A DNA stretch of 64,000 bases, taken from contig NZ_JAPIVP010000003.1 in assembly GCF_026239555.1 (NCBI RefSeq), positions 124,001 to 188,000 of the forward strand, read 5' to 3'. The stretch's first letter is position 1. Every line of letters begins with the position of its first letter. This DNA is from Pedobacter sp. PF22-3 (GTDB lineage Bacteria; Bacteroidota; Bacteroidia; Sphingobacteriales; Sphingobacteriaceae). Below are positions 35,191 to 43,750 of this stretch, in pieces. The position numbers and the translations under genes were made by a program. The notes beneath the pieces were generated by a model. The model was not told the origin of the DNA. It ran no database searches and saw nothing but the letters and a program-made list of their open reading frames with translations.

Positions 35191-36090
35191 ATGAAAAGAA
35201 TTATTCTGCAGTTATCCATAGCATTTATTGCTTGTAGCAGCTTTGCGCAATCAACACCAGAAGTGAGCTTAAAAGAAGTATTTAATCCTAAAAGCCAAAG
35301 GGTATTGGTTACCGCCCATCGTGGCGATTGGCGCAATACACCTGAAAATTCAATCCAGGCCCTTAAAAACTGTATTGCTATGGGTGTAGACATTATGGAA
35401 CTGGATCTGAAGAAAACAAAAGATGGGCATCTGGTGATCATGCACGATCAAACCATTGATAGAACCACAACAGGAAAAGGTGACGTTTCTGATTATACCC
35501 TATCTGAAATAAAAACATTTTTCCTACGCTCAGGTTCCGGGCATCCAACTAAACACCATGTACCAACCTTTAAAGAAATACTGGACATTGCGAAAGATAA
35601 AATCATTATTGATGTAGATAAGGGATACGATTATTATCCGCAGGTAATTAAGGAACTGCGCGAAAAGGGAATGATCGGCCAGGCCATTGTGAATGTAAAG
35701 GGAAGTACACCGCTCTCGCAGATAGAACAGGAGGTTGGTAAAATTGAGGAAGACATTACCATCATGCCAATAGTGGATATGAAAAGAGCTGATGCTTCAC
35801 AAATTATCGCAAGTTATAAACCCCATCAAAAAACCATTATCCAGGCCAACTTCAATACCGATACCTTGTCGGTATTGAAAAATATTTCCAGCCTGAGAAC
35901 AAATTATGGTTTATGGATCAATAGTTTATGGCCAGAACAGAATGGTGGGCATGATGATGACCTGGCGGTTGAAGAAAATAAAAAAGATGAAAGCTGGGGC
36001 TGGCTGATTAGCCAAAAAGCCAACCTGATCCAGACAGACAGACCAAAAGAACTTATTGAATATTTAAGAGCGAAAAAACTTCATAAATAG
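35191..36090 (+). CDS. Glycerophosphodiester phosphodiesterase, exported
   Basis: A 299-residue GDPD enzyme with a signal peptide (1-19, SSFA/Q). It hydrolyses glycerophosphodiesters to sn-glycerol 3-phosphate plus alcohol. Motifs: AHRGDWRNTPENS near residue 45 (catalytic His and metal site), MELDLKKTKDG near 70 (metal-binding Glu and Asp) and IMHDQTIDRTTTG near 82 (second His). Length and TIM-barrel layout are typical. It is the last gene of the sigma-fecR-susC-susD unit and the feature that suggests the locus deals with phosphodiesters rather than sugars. There is no classical terminator; a repeat element begins 43 bp after the stop. Confidence 0.93.
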   Translation: MKRIILQLSIAFIACSSFAQSTPEVSLKEVFNPKSQRVLVTAHRGDWRNTPENSIQALKNCIAMGVDIMELDLKKTKDGHLVIMHDQTIDRTTTGKGDVSDYTLSEIKTFFLRSGSGHPTKHHVPTFKEILDIAKDKIIIDVDKGYDYYPQVIKELREKGMIGQAIVNVKGSTPLSQIEQEVGKIEEDITIMPIVDMKRADASQIIASYKPHQKTIIQANFNTDTLSVLKNISSLRTNYGLWINSLWPEQNGGHDDDLAVEENKKDESWGWLISQKANLIQTDRPKELIEYLRAKKLHK

Positions 36091-36133
36091 CATATTTGGT
36101 TGGATTTTGATTAAGTATAGTTAAGGATTGTAT

Positions 36134-36454
36134 AGAGGCTGTATCATAAATTGTAATTCAATCGGATTTGTCACGTCAAGCTCAGCCTGTACTGAGCTTG
36201 ACGAAGTATCGAAACGCCTTGTAAGATATCTAAAACAGGCCCTTCGACTAAGCTACCATTGACAGGATCCATTAGTACGGTCGTCATTCCCGCGCAGGCG
36301 GGAATCTTAAAGCACTTGCATTACGATTCCCAATCGAGTTGGAATGACGATCTCGCGCAGCCTACCATTTGCCAAAACGATCTGTCTTTTATATTGATTT
36401 TGATGAAATAATTATCCTTCAAGATGACAGTTCAATATTTTTGATACAGCCTCT
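36134..36454. repeat. MITE-like element with 13-bp terminal inverted repeats
   Basis: Perfect inverted ends AGAGGCTGTATCA (36134-36146) and TGATACAGCCTCT (36442-36454) bound a 321-bp non-coding element. Inside are a 12-bp hairpin, CGTCAAGCTCAG (36174-36185) with CTGAGCTTGACG (36192-36203), and a nested palindromic unit CGTCATTCC (36282-36290) to GGAATGACG (36341-36349). No target-site duplication is clear. A shorter relative lies at 19883-20006. It codes no transposase, so it would need one from elsewhere in the genome. Confidence 0.65.
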
Positions 36455-36642
36455 TGTTTAATACAGTTCAGTTCGAAATCAATGTTTTTTGCACAGAACA
36501 ATTTAATACCAATTTTTTGCGAACAGCCAATAGATTGGATTTATTTGATGAGATGGAGTCAATAGTTTGAGGTTTTTCCAGACTGGCTATTAAAATTAAT
36601 GGCTTTCCTTTATCTTTGCCACCAACTTAATATTCCCTTTTC
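36455..36642. promoter_or_regulatory. Promoter region of the ABC-F gene
   Basis: Contains TATCTTTG at 36611-36618, a perfect TAnnTTTG -7 box, 24 bp before the GTG start at 36643. No convincing -33 element was found. Confidence 0.55.
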
Positions 36643-38277
36643 GTGATCAATGTAAATAATATCTCCGTTTCATTTGGCGGAACTACCCTTTTTAGCGATG
36701 TAACCTTTTCGATAAACGAGAACGATAAAATTGCGCTAATGGGTAAAAATGGTGCAGGCAAGTCGACCATATTAAAAATTATTGCTGATGTAGCTAAACC
36801 TACTTCTGGTAGCGTAACAGGTCCGAAAGAAGCTGTAATTGCCTATTTGCCACAACATTTGCTTACTCAAGATCAGGTTACTGTTTTTGAGGAAACTATG
36901 AAAGCCTTTGCCGAGGTAAACCAGATGCAAAAAGAGCTTGATGAACTGAACGAGCAGCTTACTATCCGTACCGATTACGAAAGCGATGATTACATGAAGC
37001 TTATTGAGCGTGTATCGGAACTGAGTGAGAAATTTTATTCGATTGAAGAAATCAATTATGATGCAGAAGTAGAAAAAGTATTAAAAGGATTGGGTTTCGA
37101 ACGCAAAGACTTTACCCGTCAAACTTCAGAGTTTTCGGGTGGATGGCGTATGCGCATTGAGTTGGCCAAGATTTTATTAAAGAAACCCGATCTGATTTTA
37201 CTGGATGAGCCTACTAACCACATGGATATCGAAAGTATTCAATGGTTGGAAGATTTCCTGATCAATTCCGCAAAAGCCGTAATGGTCATCTCACACGACC
37301 GTACTTTTGTAGATAATATTACAAACCGTACCATCGAGGTAACCATGGGCAGGATTTACGATTATAAGGCCAAATATACCCATTACCTGCAGCTGCGTGC
37401 CGACCGTCGTATCCACCAATTAAAGGCTTACGAAGAACAACAACGTTTTATTGCCGATAACCAGGAATTTATTGATCGTTTTAGGGGAACTTATTCTAAA
37501 ACATTACAAGTGCAATCGCGCGTAAAAATGCTAGAGAAGCTCGAAGTAATCGAAATTGATGAAGTGGATACATCGGCATTAAGGTTAAAGTTTCCGCCCT
37601 CACCACGTTCAGGTCAGTATCCGGTAATGGTAGAAGAACTGACCAAAACTTATGGCGATCATGTTGTTTTCGAAAAAGCATCTATGGTCATCGAGCGGGG
37701 AGAAAAAGTGGCTTTTGTTGGTAAAAACGGCGAAGGTAAATCGACGATGATTAAAGCCATTATGGGTGAGATCGATTTTGAAGGTAGTTTAAAGGTTGGG
37801 CATAATGCTAAAATCGGATATTTTGCGCAAAATCAGGCTGCTTTGCTTGATGAGAATCTAACGGTATTCGAAACCATTGATCAGATTCCGTTAAGTGACG
37901 GCTCCGTAAAAATCAAAGACCTTTTAGGTGCTTTTATGTTTAGTGGGGATGATACTACTAAAAAAGTTAAAGTACTTTCTGGCGGCGAGAAAACGCGTTT
38001 AGCTATGATTAAATTATTGTTAGAACCTGTAAACGTATTGATCCTGGATGAGCCTACCAACCATTTGGATATGAAAACCAAAGACATTATTAAGGATGCA
38101 TTAAAAGATTTTGATGGTACTTTGATTTTGGTATCTCACGATCGTGATTTCTTAGATGGATTGGTACAAAAAGTATTTGAATTTGGCAATAAACGGGTTC
38201 GTGAGCACTTTGAAGATATAAAAGGATTCTTAGCCTATAAAAAAATGAATAGTTTGAAGGAAATCGAGCAAAGCTAA
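36643..38277 (+). CDS. ABC-F family ATPase (translation factor type)
   Basis: A 544-residue soluble protein with two ABC ATPase domains and no membrane part, similar to YbiT/EttA-type ABC-F proteins that act on the ribosome. Domain 1: Walker A GKNGAGKST near 35, signature SGGWRMRIELAK near 165, Walker B LILLDEPTNHMD near 185. Linker with basic residues about 235-310 (ABC-tran Xtn region). Domain 2: Walker A GKNGEGKST near 360, signature SGGEKTRLAM near 445, Walker B VLILDEPTNHLD near 465. The start is GTG (GTG ATC AAT GTA), the only one that gives a complete first strand. It is monocistronic, with a terminator following. Antibiotic-resistance activity is not indicated. Confidence 0.93.
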   Translation: MINVNNISVSFGGTTLFSDVTFSINENDKIALMGKNGAGKSTILKIIADVAKPTSGSVTGPKEAVIAYLPQHLLTQDQVTVFEETMKAFAEVNQMQKELDELNEQLTIRTDYESDDYMKLIERVSELSEKFYSIEEINYDAEVEKVLKGLGFERKDFTRQTSEFSGGWRMRIELAKILLKKPDLILLDEPTNHMDIESIQWLEDFLINSAKAVMVISHDRTFVDNITNRTIEVTMGRIYDYKAKYTHYLQLRADRRIHQLKAYEEQQRFIADNQEFIDRFRGTYSKTLQVQSRVKMLEKLEVIEIDEVDTSALRLKFPPSPRSGQYPVMVEELTKTYGDHVVFEKASMVIERGEKVAFVGKNGEGKSTMIKAIMGEIDFEGSLKVGHNAKIGYFAQNQAALLDENLTVFETIDQIPLSDGSVKIKDLLGAFMFSGDDTTKKVKVLSGGEKTRLAMIKLLLEPVNVLILDEPTNHLDMKTKDIIKDALKDFDGTLILVSHDRDFLDGLVQKVFEFGNKRVREHFEDIKGFLAYKKMNSLKEIEQS

Positions 38278-38304
38278 ATAGGGGTTTCTTAATACTGAAA
38301 TTTG

Positions 38305-38335
38305 AAAGCAGTTCTGAAAAGAACTGCTTTTTTTT
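38305..38335 (+). terminator. Rho-independent terminator of the ABC-F gene
   Basis: Perfect 11-bp stem AAAGCAGTTCT (38305-38315) and AGAACTGCTTT (38320-38330) with a GAAA tetraloop and an uninterrupted T tract to 38335. It lies 28 bp after the stop codon. Confidence 0.85.
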
Positions 38336-38367
38336 AAAGCTAGCACCGCGAGTGGTTTCGAAGCATC

Positions 38368-38452
38368 ATCATTTCGACCGCAGTGGAGAAATCTTTTAAG
38401 ATAGTCCAAAGATCTCTCCATTTCCCTGCGCTACAGTCGAGAGCACGACCAT
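38368..38452. repeat. Intergenic palindromic repeat
   Basis: An imperfect inverted repeat of the type TCATTTCGACCGCAGTGGAG...AAATCTT facing AAGATCTCTCC...CTACAGTCGAGAGCACGAC. The inner arms are 38385-38395 and 38409-38419. As I recall, units with this sequence are scattered between genes in many Bacteroidota genomes. It lies between the convergent ABC-F and GIN-domain genes. Confidence 0.5.
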
Positions 38453-38490
38453 TCTATCGGAATCTGTCAATGGTAGAGGTTTGAATTTTT

Positions 38491-39084
38491 CTAAAGAACT
38501 AGCGCAGCGATTTCCTTCTCGGATGTTTCTACACGTCTAACATCTGTTCGGGCAGCTGCAAAAGTATCCATGGTTAAATTAGGCGCTTTCCCCATAACCA
38601 ATGCATGATGGTTCGTATTACCTTTTAGTTTTAGTGTACTGCTACCAAGAATTTCCGTATATAATCCCTCACTACTGGTGTTGATATCTGCAAAGGCGTT
38701 GTCCTTGAGGATGATCTGGAGAAATTTGGTGGAGAGCTTCGCTTCTGTTTTTACTACTGCATTTTCACTAGCCTCAATACGGTAAATGTCATTTACAAAA
38801 ATAACAAGTTTGCACTTTTCTTTATTAGGGTTGTTAATATATAGTACCTCGCCTTGTTGGGTAACTTTCGCATTTCCTATATTGTCATCTGCATAAGATA
38901 TGCCAACAGTTGGTCGTTGAACTAGCATCACTTCTGCATTGCCTGTGATGACTAACTTTCTAAAATTTGCAATCTTATCAATTGCAGTTTTTATTTTTTC
39001 TGCAGCCCTTAAATTGTTTGGTTGAATAGCCGTTAAAGTTATTAGGGCAGATACCATGATTAGCGTTTTAATTGATGTTTTCAT
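38491..39084 (-). CDS. GIN-domain (DUF2807) exported protein
   Basis: A 197-residue protein with a signal peptide (about 1-28, NLRAAE). The rest matches the auto-transporter adhesin head GIN domain (formerly DUF2807), a right-handed beta-helix-like fold common in Bacteroidota surface proteins: FRKLVITGNAEVMLVQ near 41, NKEKCKLVIFV, IEASENAVVKT, LQIILKDNAFADI and LKLKGNTNHHALVMG, a series of short strands. Function is not established; a cell-surface or periplasmic role is presumed. It is monocistronic. Its upstream region has a candidate sigma-54 promoter with tandem palindromes, so it may be part of an envelope-stress-type response. Confidence 0.8.
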   Translation of the reverse strand: MKTSIKTLIMVSALITLTAIQPNNLRAAEKIKTAIDKIANFRKLVITGNAEVMLVQRPTVGISYADDNIGNAKVTQQGEVLYINNPNKEKCKLVIFVNDIYRIEASENAVVKTEAKLSTKFLQIILKDNAFADINTSSEGLYTEILGSSTLKLKGNTNHHALVMGKAPNLTMDTFAAARTDVRRVETSEKEIAALVL

Positions 39085-39177
39085 TGTCTGTTTTTATTAA
39101 ACTAAATGTTAATTTTTAAGTGAAGGTGTTTTACTAATCTGAATTAGTTTGCACCAATATCGTTATGTTACATGCTT

Positions 39178-39194
39178 AACCAAGCTGGTGCCAA
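39178..39194 (-). promoter_or_regulatory. Candidate sigma-54 (-24/-12) promoter of the GIN-domain gene
   Basis: The minus strand reads TTGGCACCAGCTTGGTT. It matches the sigma-54 consensus at the -24 part (TTGGCAC) and partly at -12 (G of GC kept, C replaced by T). The start codon would be about 80-85 nt downstream of the expected transcription start. Imperfect, so only moderately supported. Confidence 0.4.
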
Positions 39195-39254
39195 ATTGAA
39201 AATGTGCCTTTAATGGCTTTTGAAATGTTTTTTTTGCATCATGCTTGTGCAAAC

Positions 39255-39293
39255 CTGTTCATTTCCGAACAGTGTATGTACGCCTGCGGACAG
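39255..39293. promoter_or_regulatory. Two tandem palindromes, candidate enhancer sites
   Basis: CTGTTCATTTCCGAACAG at 39255-39272 (perfect inverted hexamer arms) and ATGTACGCCTGCGGACAG at 39276-39293 (imperfect) are spaced 21 bp apart. They lie 61-99 bp upstream of the sigma-54-like promoter on the minus strand, the usual place for NtrC-type enhancer-binding regulators. Confidence 0.5.
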
Positions 39294-39809
39294 TTTTAGA
39301 GGTAATGGTGATTAAAGAATTTTGGTTAACAGGCCATAACCAGATGTTAATTAAACCCCTTGGATGGCAATACGACTGTGGTTGTCAGCAATAAGGCATA
39401 TTAACCTTATATGAGGATAATTTAAGGTTTTCCAATAGGCGTTTTGATTATTATGGATGGGATAATAATTAAGTAAGACTTTTTAAAAAGTAAAAGCGCT
39501 AGCATCGCGCTGGCGCTCTTATTATCATTAACTAAACTAAATCGACGACTGCATTTGGCAGTTGCTTCATTCGTTAAACAAATATCTCTTTCATTAAAAA
39601 TTAAAACGAAGACATCTCTTAAATACGGAAAATATCCTGTTAAATAAGTGTTAGCGAAATTAAATTTTGTTTGTAGTCTTAATTCTACTTTTTATCGAAA
39701 TTTTGTTCTTTTTTTAATCTATTCCTGATGATATTGAGCATGAGTATTCATATATTTGGTTATTCATTATAAACTAAGCCTAGAAAAAATAAATAGACTA
39801 ACAACTATA
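39294..39809. other. Intergenic, with one hairpin and the lrp promoter
   Basis: AT-rich sequence without a gene. A 9-bp hairpin (AGCGCTAGC at 39495-39503 with GCTGGCGCT at 39509-39517) has no T tract on the plus strand. TATATTTG at 39751-39758 fits the -7 consensus and would serve the Lrp gene at 39810. Confidence 0.4.
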
Positions 39810-40277
39810 ATGGAATTATACACCCCTGACCAAACAGATAGAGATATTTTAACACTATTACAAAAAGATGCCAGGCTAACCTACAAAGAACTTGCTGCCA
39901 TACTGCATATTTCAAAATCTCCCATTCAGGAACGTGTAAAACGCTTAGAACGTTTAGGATTTATTTCTGCTGTAGTGGCATTAATTGACCCAAATAAATT
40001 CGATAATTGTATGATCTGCTATTTGCAGGTTCAGCTTACTAACCATTCTGTACACAATTTTAAGTTATTTCAGCAGGAGGTAAGCAAATTCCAGGAAGTA
40101 TTGGAATGCTACCATACAACAGGAGGATTTGATTTTATGTTAAAGGTTGTTGCTAAAAATATGATCGCCTACAATGATTTTCTAACCAACAAATTTGGTC
40201 AGCTAGAAAATATTGGTACACTCAACAGCTCGCTAGTCATTACGCAGGCAAAACGCGAAACTGCGTTGCCTGTTTAA
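39810..40277 (+). CDS. Lrp/AsnC family transcriptional regulator
   Basis: A 155-residue regulator, counted from the ATG at 39810 (MELYTPDQTDRDIL). The frame is open from a TTG at 39756, but the 18 extra residues do not belong to the family. The N-terminal winged helix has LLQKDARLTYKELAAILHISKSPIQERVKRLERLGFI-type order (about 12-50). The RAM ligand-binding domain follows (about 60-150) with the TTGGFDFMLKVV beta strand. Lrp proteins usually sense amino acids. The next gene on the strand is a YeiH-type transporter 247 bp away, a possible target. Confidence 0.92.
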   Translation: MELYTPDQTDRDILTLLQKDARLTYKELAAILHISKSPIQERVKRLERLGFISAVVALIDPNKFDNCMICYLQVQLTNHSVHNFKLFQQEVSKFQEVLECYHTTGGFDFMLKVVAKNMIAYNDFLTNKFGQLENIGTLNSSLVITQAKRETALPV

Positions 40278-40524
40278 GGCTTAAAATAATGTCTTTACGT
40301 TGATGATCTCTCTACCTGCTTGTACTTCATGCATTTGGTTTTCAAGTAGTGTTGGCTATCAGTTGCAGCGTTATAAACAGATTTGTTACGGATAAAATCC
40401 TGTTGAATAACTATTTTAGTTGGATATTGGGTAACGGTTTATATCAATAAAATCATATCGCTTGGTACAGGCATGCCGAATGCAATAAAGTTTTTTATAA
40501 CTGAAGTCAAATTAACATCATATT

Positions 40525-41895
40525 ATGTCGAGTGGAAACAATGCAGCAGATACTAGTGGAGCCTTAACAGATGCCGGAAAAAGCGCAGATAAGAAGACAT
40601 TTTTACAATTACTTACCGAAGATTGGTGGGCAGTTATATTGGGGACAATTATTATCGCTACCGTACTTTATTTATCAAGCAATGGAACTGTAATCAGTTT
40701 ACCAACATTTAAATGGGCAAGCAGTGAAGATCTTTTAGCCAGGATATTATCGGCAGCTAACTTATTGCTGATTGCTGAAATAGGCTTGATTTTTCTGGCC
40801 TTAGCTTCAGTAGCTATAGGTTTGTCAGGGGGTAATGTTGCACGGTTTGCCGGTGGCTTTGCCCTTATTTATGTGTTAGCCATCGTATCCTTTATGATTG
40901 GAGGCAATAAAAGCGTGTCCTATTTTGGGTTGGAGTATGTGGTATTTGCATTGCTTATTGGTATCGCGTTAGGTAATCTAATCCAATTGCCTTCTTGGCT
41001 AAAAGAAGCGGTACGATCAGAGTTTTATATTAAAACAGGTTTGGTAATATTGGGAACAACTATTTTATCGGCAGATTTAATCAAGGCTGGCTTACCTGGT
41101 ATAATACAAGCAGTTATTGTTGTTACAGTAGTTTGGTTTTTTTCAATGTGGTTAAGCCGAAAGCTAAAAGTTGATGATGAATTTGGTGTGATATTAGCTT
41201 CGGCAGTATCCATTTGCGGGGTTTCTGCTGCTATTGTTGCTGCAGGAGCCATTAATGGCGATAAACGTAAATTATCTTATGTAACTACTTTAGTGTTGAT
41301 TATGGCTATCCCGATGATGATCATTTTGCCCTGGGCGGTAAAGTATTTTCATATACCTGAAGTAATTGGAGGCGCATGGCTGGGTGGTACTTTGGATACG
41401 ACAGCAACCGTAACTGCTGCTGGAGATTTGGTTGGGCCCATAGCTGTTAAAGCAGGTGTTATTGCTAAGTTTTCGCAAAATGTTTTTATTGGTGTTGCTG
41501 CTTTTTTTATTGCAATATGGTGGGCCTATAAAAAACCTAAAGGTAACGATGGCGTAACGCTTAAAGCAGAACGGCCGGGATTGAAAATTGTGTGGGAGCG
41601 ATTTCCGAAATTTGTATTGGGGTTTGTTGCGGCATCTTTGGTATTTTCTTTTCTATTATCTCCTGCTACTGCAAAAAGTGTGGGGTCAACCTTAAATGGT
41701 CTACGCACTGTTTGGTTCGCTATCGCGTTTATTTCCATTGGGATGGAAGCTAAATTTTCGTCATTGGTAAAACTTGAGGGAGGTAAACCCGCCTTTACTT
41801 TCGTTACAGCACAAATATTCAATATATTTTGGACGCTTTTATGGTCGTATATTTTATTTGGCGGATCTCTATTTCCTATACCTGATTTTAAATAA
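40525..41895 (+). CDS. YeiH-type putative sulfate exporter family transporter
   Basis: A 456-residue inner-membrane protein with about 11 hydrophobic helices, of the UPF0324/YeiH family (PSE, putative sulfate exporter). Characteristic segments are GLVILGTTILSADLIKAGLPG, FGVILASAVSICGVSAAIVAAGAI, WLGGTLDTTATVTAAG and FSQNVFIGVAAFFIAIWW. The first 30 residues are hydrophilic. Family members are thought to export sulfate or related ions during sulfonate or cysteine breakdown; the evidence for this is limited. The Lrp regulator precedes it. A TIM-barrel isomerase-like gene follows after 50 bp and may be co-transcribed. Confidence 0.9.
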   Translation: MSSGNNAADTSGALTDAGKSADKKTFLQLLTEDWWAVILGTIIIATVLYLSSNGTVISLPTFKWASSEDLLARILSAANLLLIAEIGLIFLALASVAIGLSGGNVARFAGGFALIYVLAIVSFMIGGNKSVSYFGLEYVVFALLIGIALGNLIQLPSWLKEAVRSEFYIKTGLVILGTTILSADLIKAGLPGIIQAVIVVTVVWFFSMWLSRKLKVDDEFGVILASAVSICGVSAAIVAAGAINGDKRKLSYVTTLVLIMAIPMMIILPWAVKYFHIPEVIGGAWLGGTLDTTATVTAAGDLVGPIAVKAGVIAKFSQNVFIGVAAFFIAIWWAYKKPKGNDGVTLKAERPGLKIVWERFPKFVLGFVAASLVFSFLLSPATAKSVGSTLNGLRTVWFAIAFISIGMEAKFSSLVKLEGGKPAFTFVTAQIFNIFWTLLWSYILFGGSLFPIPDFK

Positions 41896-41945
41896 GGAAA
41901 TTGAGTTTTAGAAAATCCATCAATAAGTACATTTAAATAATAGAT

Positions 41946-42833
41946 ATGAAAATTACGAAATCCAACTATAGAGCTTTTTTTATTTGCCTGATTTATACCA
42001 TCTTTTGTGGTTATATTTCAGATAAGCAGGTTTATCCGCGTTTAGGCATCGTGTCTGGTTTAGCGCAGGATAGTTTAGCTTATGCTTCAGGTTTTAAAAT
42101 GATTGGAGAATCGGTTCCGAAGCTGCTTTCACCTACATTAACAGATGAGCAGTTTAAGGTTAATTTGAAAAAGATCAGCGCAGCCAAATGTAAAGTGTTG
42201 AGCTGTAATCTTTTCTTTCCTTCGAGTATGAAAATTGCTGGACCAGACGTAGATGAGGTGAAAGTGTTAGCTTATACCGAAACTGTTCTTTCAAGAGCTA
42301 GACTGGCAGGGGTCAAATTTATCGTGTTGGGCAGCTCTGGTGCGAGGAGCATTCCGGTAGATTATAATGTTGTTAAGGCAAAATCTGATTTTGTTGGTCT
42401 ATGTAAAAAACTGGCCCAAATTGCAGGGAAATATAAGGTTATCATTTTGCTAGAAAACCTCGAAACTACTGAAACGAACTTTATCACCTCTTTAAAGTCA
42501 GCAGCAGAGATGGTAAGGGGGGTTAATCACCCGAACTTCAGACTTAATGCTGATATATTTCATATGATGCGTGAAGGGGAGGATCCGGATGAAATTATTG
42601 AGGCCGGTAAATGGATTGCATTTTCAGAAATTGCCGAAAAACAAAACAGATCATTACCAGGTGTAATGGGCGATGATTTTAAACCTTATTTACGGGCGTT
42701 ACACAAAATAAATTATAAGGGTTTCATTTTTATAGAAGGCAGTATCAAAAACGCTGCTATTGAAATGCCGCTTGCTTTCGAATACCTTTCTGCTCAGATT
42801 GCAGAAGTATATTCAGAAAAGAAAACAAATTAA
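41946..42833 (+). CDS. Sugar phosphate isomerase/epimerase family protein
   Basis: A 295-residue protein with a hydrophobic N-terminus (about 8-24) that may be a signal peptide or anchor, followed by a xylose-isomerase-like TIM barrel (AP endonuclease family 2). Likely metal ligands are Glu in LLENLETTETN near 166, the Asp/His pair in LNADIFHMMREGEDP near 202 and the Glu of FIFIEGS near 264. This fold covers isomerases, epimerases and lyases of sugars or inositols, so the reaction cannot be named. It is 50 bp after the YeiH-type gene. Confidence 0.83.
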   Translation: MKITKSNYRAFFICLIYTIFCGYISDKQVYPRLGIVSGLAQDSLAYASGFKMIGESVPKLLSPTLTDEQFKVNLKKISAAKCKVLSCNLFFPSSMKIAGPDVDEVKVLAYTETVLSRARLAGVKFIVLGSSGARSIPVDYNVVKAKSDFVGLCKKLAQIAGKYKVIILLENLETTETNFITSLKSAAEMVRGVNHPNFRLNADIFHMMREGEDPDEIIEAGKWIAFSEIAEKQNRSLPGVMGDDFKPYLRALHKINYKGFIFIEGSIKNAAIEMPLAFEYLSAQIAEVYSEKKTN

Positions 42834-42867
42834 TGGTGCGTCATCCCTTATAGATATAGCCCTGGAA

Positions 42868-43494
42868 TTATTTAGATAAGGATAGCAGCGATTGCATATT
42901 TAAATTTTTTGCAGCTTTATCAATGTTTGGTAAACGCATTTTAGCCACATTTGCTTCAACGGCTAAAGATGGGTTTTCGTTTCTGGTAAGTGCAGCTATG
43001 TCCCTTACTGTGCTTGAGAACATTTTAAGTGTTAGCATGAATTGACGGTCGATATACCAGATTTTTTGAGGATTGGTTTTTGGATTAATGTATTCATTGT
43101 TTAAGCGCTCACTTTGGTCGAACTGGATGCTGTCTAAAAGAACCAGTTTCGCTGTAATTTGATTCAATACTGAATCTGAAAGATTTAAGCCCTCGATACC
43201 TGTTAACCTATTGTTTTTGATATGATAATCTAAACCATTAAAATTAATGATGCTTGGGTTACTTCTATTGATGATGTATTCTGCCTTTGGAAAATTGTTG
43301 TTTGAACGGTTTTTATTAAGTGCAATGCGCTGATCAGCTAGTCGCTCAAGTATCTCATTACCGTTTACTTTTTCGATTTGCCCAGTAATATTTGTTTGTA
43401 TTGTTGTTTGCTTCTTCTGAGCAAGAACGATCGATGAGCCAGATAATGAGGTGATTAGAAAAAATGCAAAAGAGAGTGGTTTGATAATTTTCAT
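42868..43494 (-). CDS. Exported protein of unknown function
   Basis: A 208-residue protein I do not recognise. It has a signal peptide (1 to about 25, SSIVLA/Q). The mature part is hydrophilic and Asn-rich with no cysteines, predicted mainly helical in its second half (SVLNQITAKLVLLDSIQFDQ, NKAAKNL-like C-terminus). The promoter is unusual: TACTTTTG on the minus strand (43499-43506) ends only 4 bp before the ATG, so the transcript is probably leaderless. The signal peptide requires this start. It is convergent with the isomerase gene. Confidence 0.75.
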   Translation of the reverse strand: MKIIKPLSFAFFLITSLSGSSIVLAQKKQTTIQTNITGQIEKVNGNEILERLADQRIALNKNRSNNNFPKAEYIINRSNPSIINFNGLDYHIKNNRLTGIEGLNLSDSVLNQITAKLVLLDSIQFDQSERLNNEYINPKTNPQKIWYIDRQFMLTLKMFSSTVRDIAALTRNENPSLAVEANVAKMRLPNIDKAAKNLNMQSLLSLSK

Positions 43495-43498
43495 GCCG

Positions 43499-43506
43499 CA
43501 AAAGTA
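43499..43506 (-). promoter_or_regulatory. -7 box TACTTTTG abutting the start codon
   Basis: The minus strand reads TACTTTTGCGGC followed at once by ATG at 43494. It is a full match to TAnnTTTG. Transcription would begin at or within a few bases of the start codon. Confidence 0.5.
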
Positions 43507-43750
43507 CGGATTTATTCCATAAATTAATTTCTTTGTATGCTTAATATGACGTTTTTGATGTCTTTTTTAATTTTCTAGTTGATAAAAATCAATTTTTTAT
43601 TAACAGTTACTTAATATTTAAGATATATACATCGTTAAGTAGCTTAACAATTTGAAATTTTTGAGTTAAAATTTTTCGTCAATTAGATGCAAATCATACT
43701 TTTTTTGCTTTGGAAATCGTTCGATATTTTTCCTTTTTGCAATATTTGTA

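Noticed and set aside
36134..36454. Element considered as an insertion sequence
   Set aside because: No transposase frame of any length is inside; it can only be a non-autonomous element.
39495..39517. 9-bp hairpin considered as a terminator
   Set aside because: There is no T tract downstream on the plus strand and no minus-strand gene ends here; kept only as a note in the intergenic entry.
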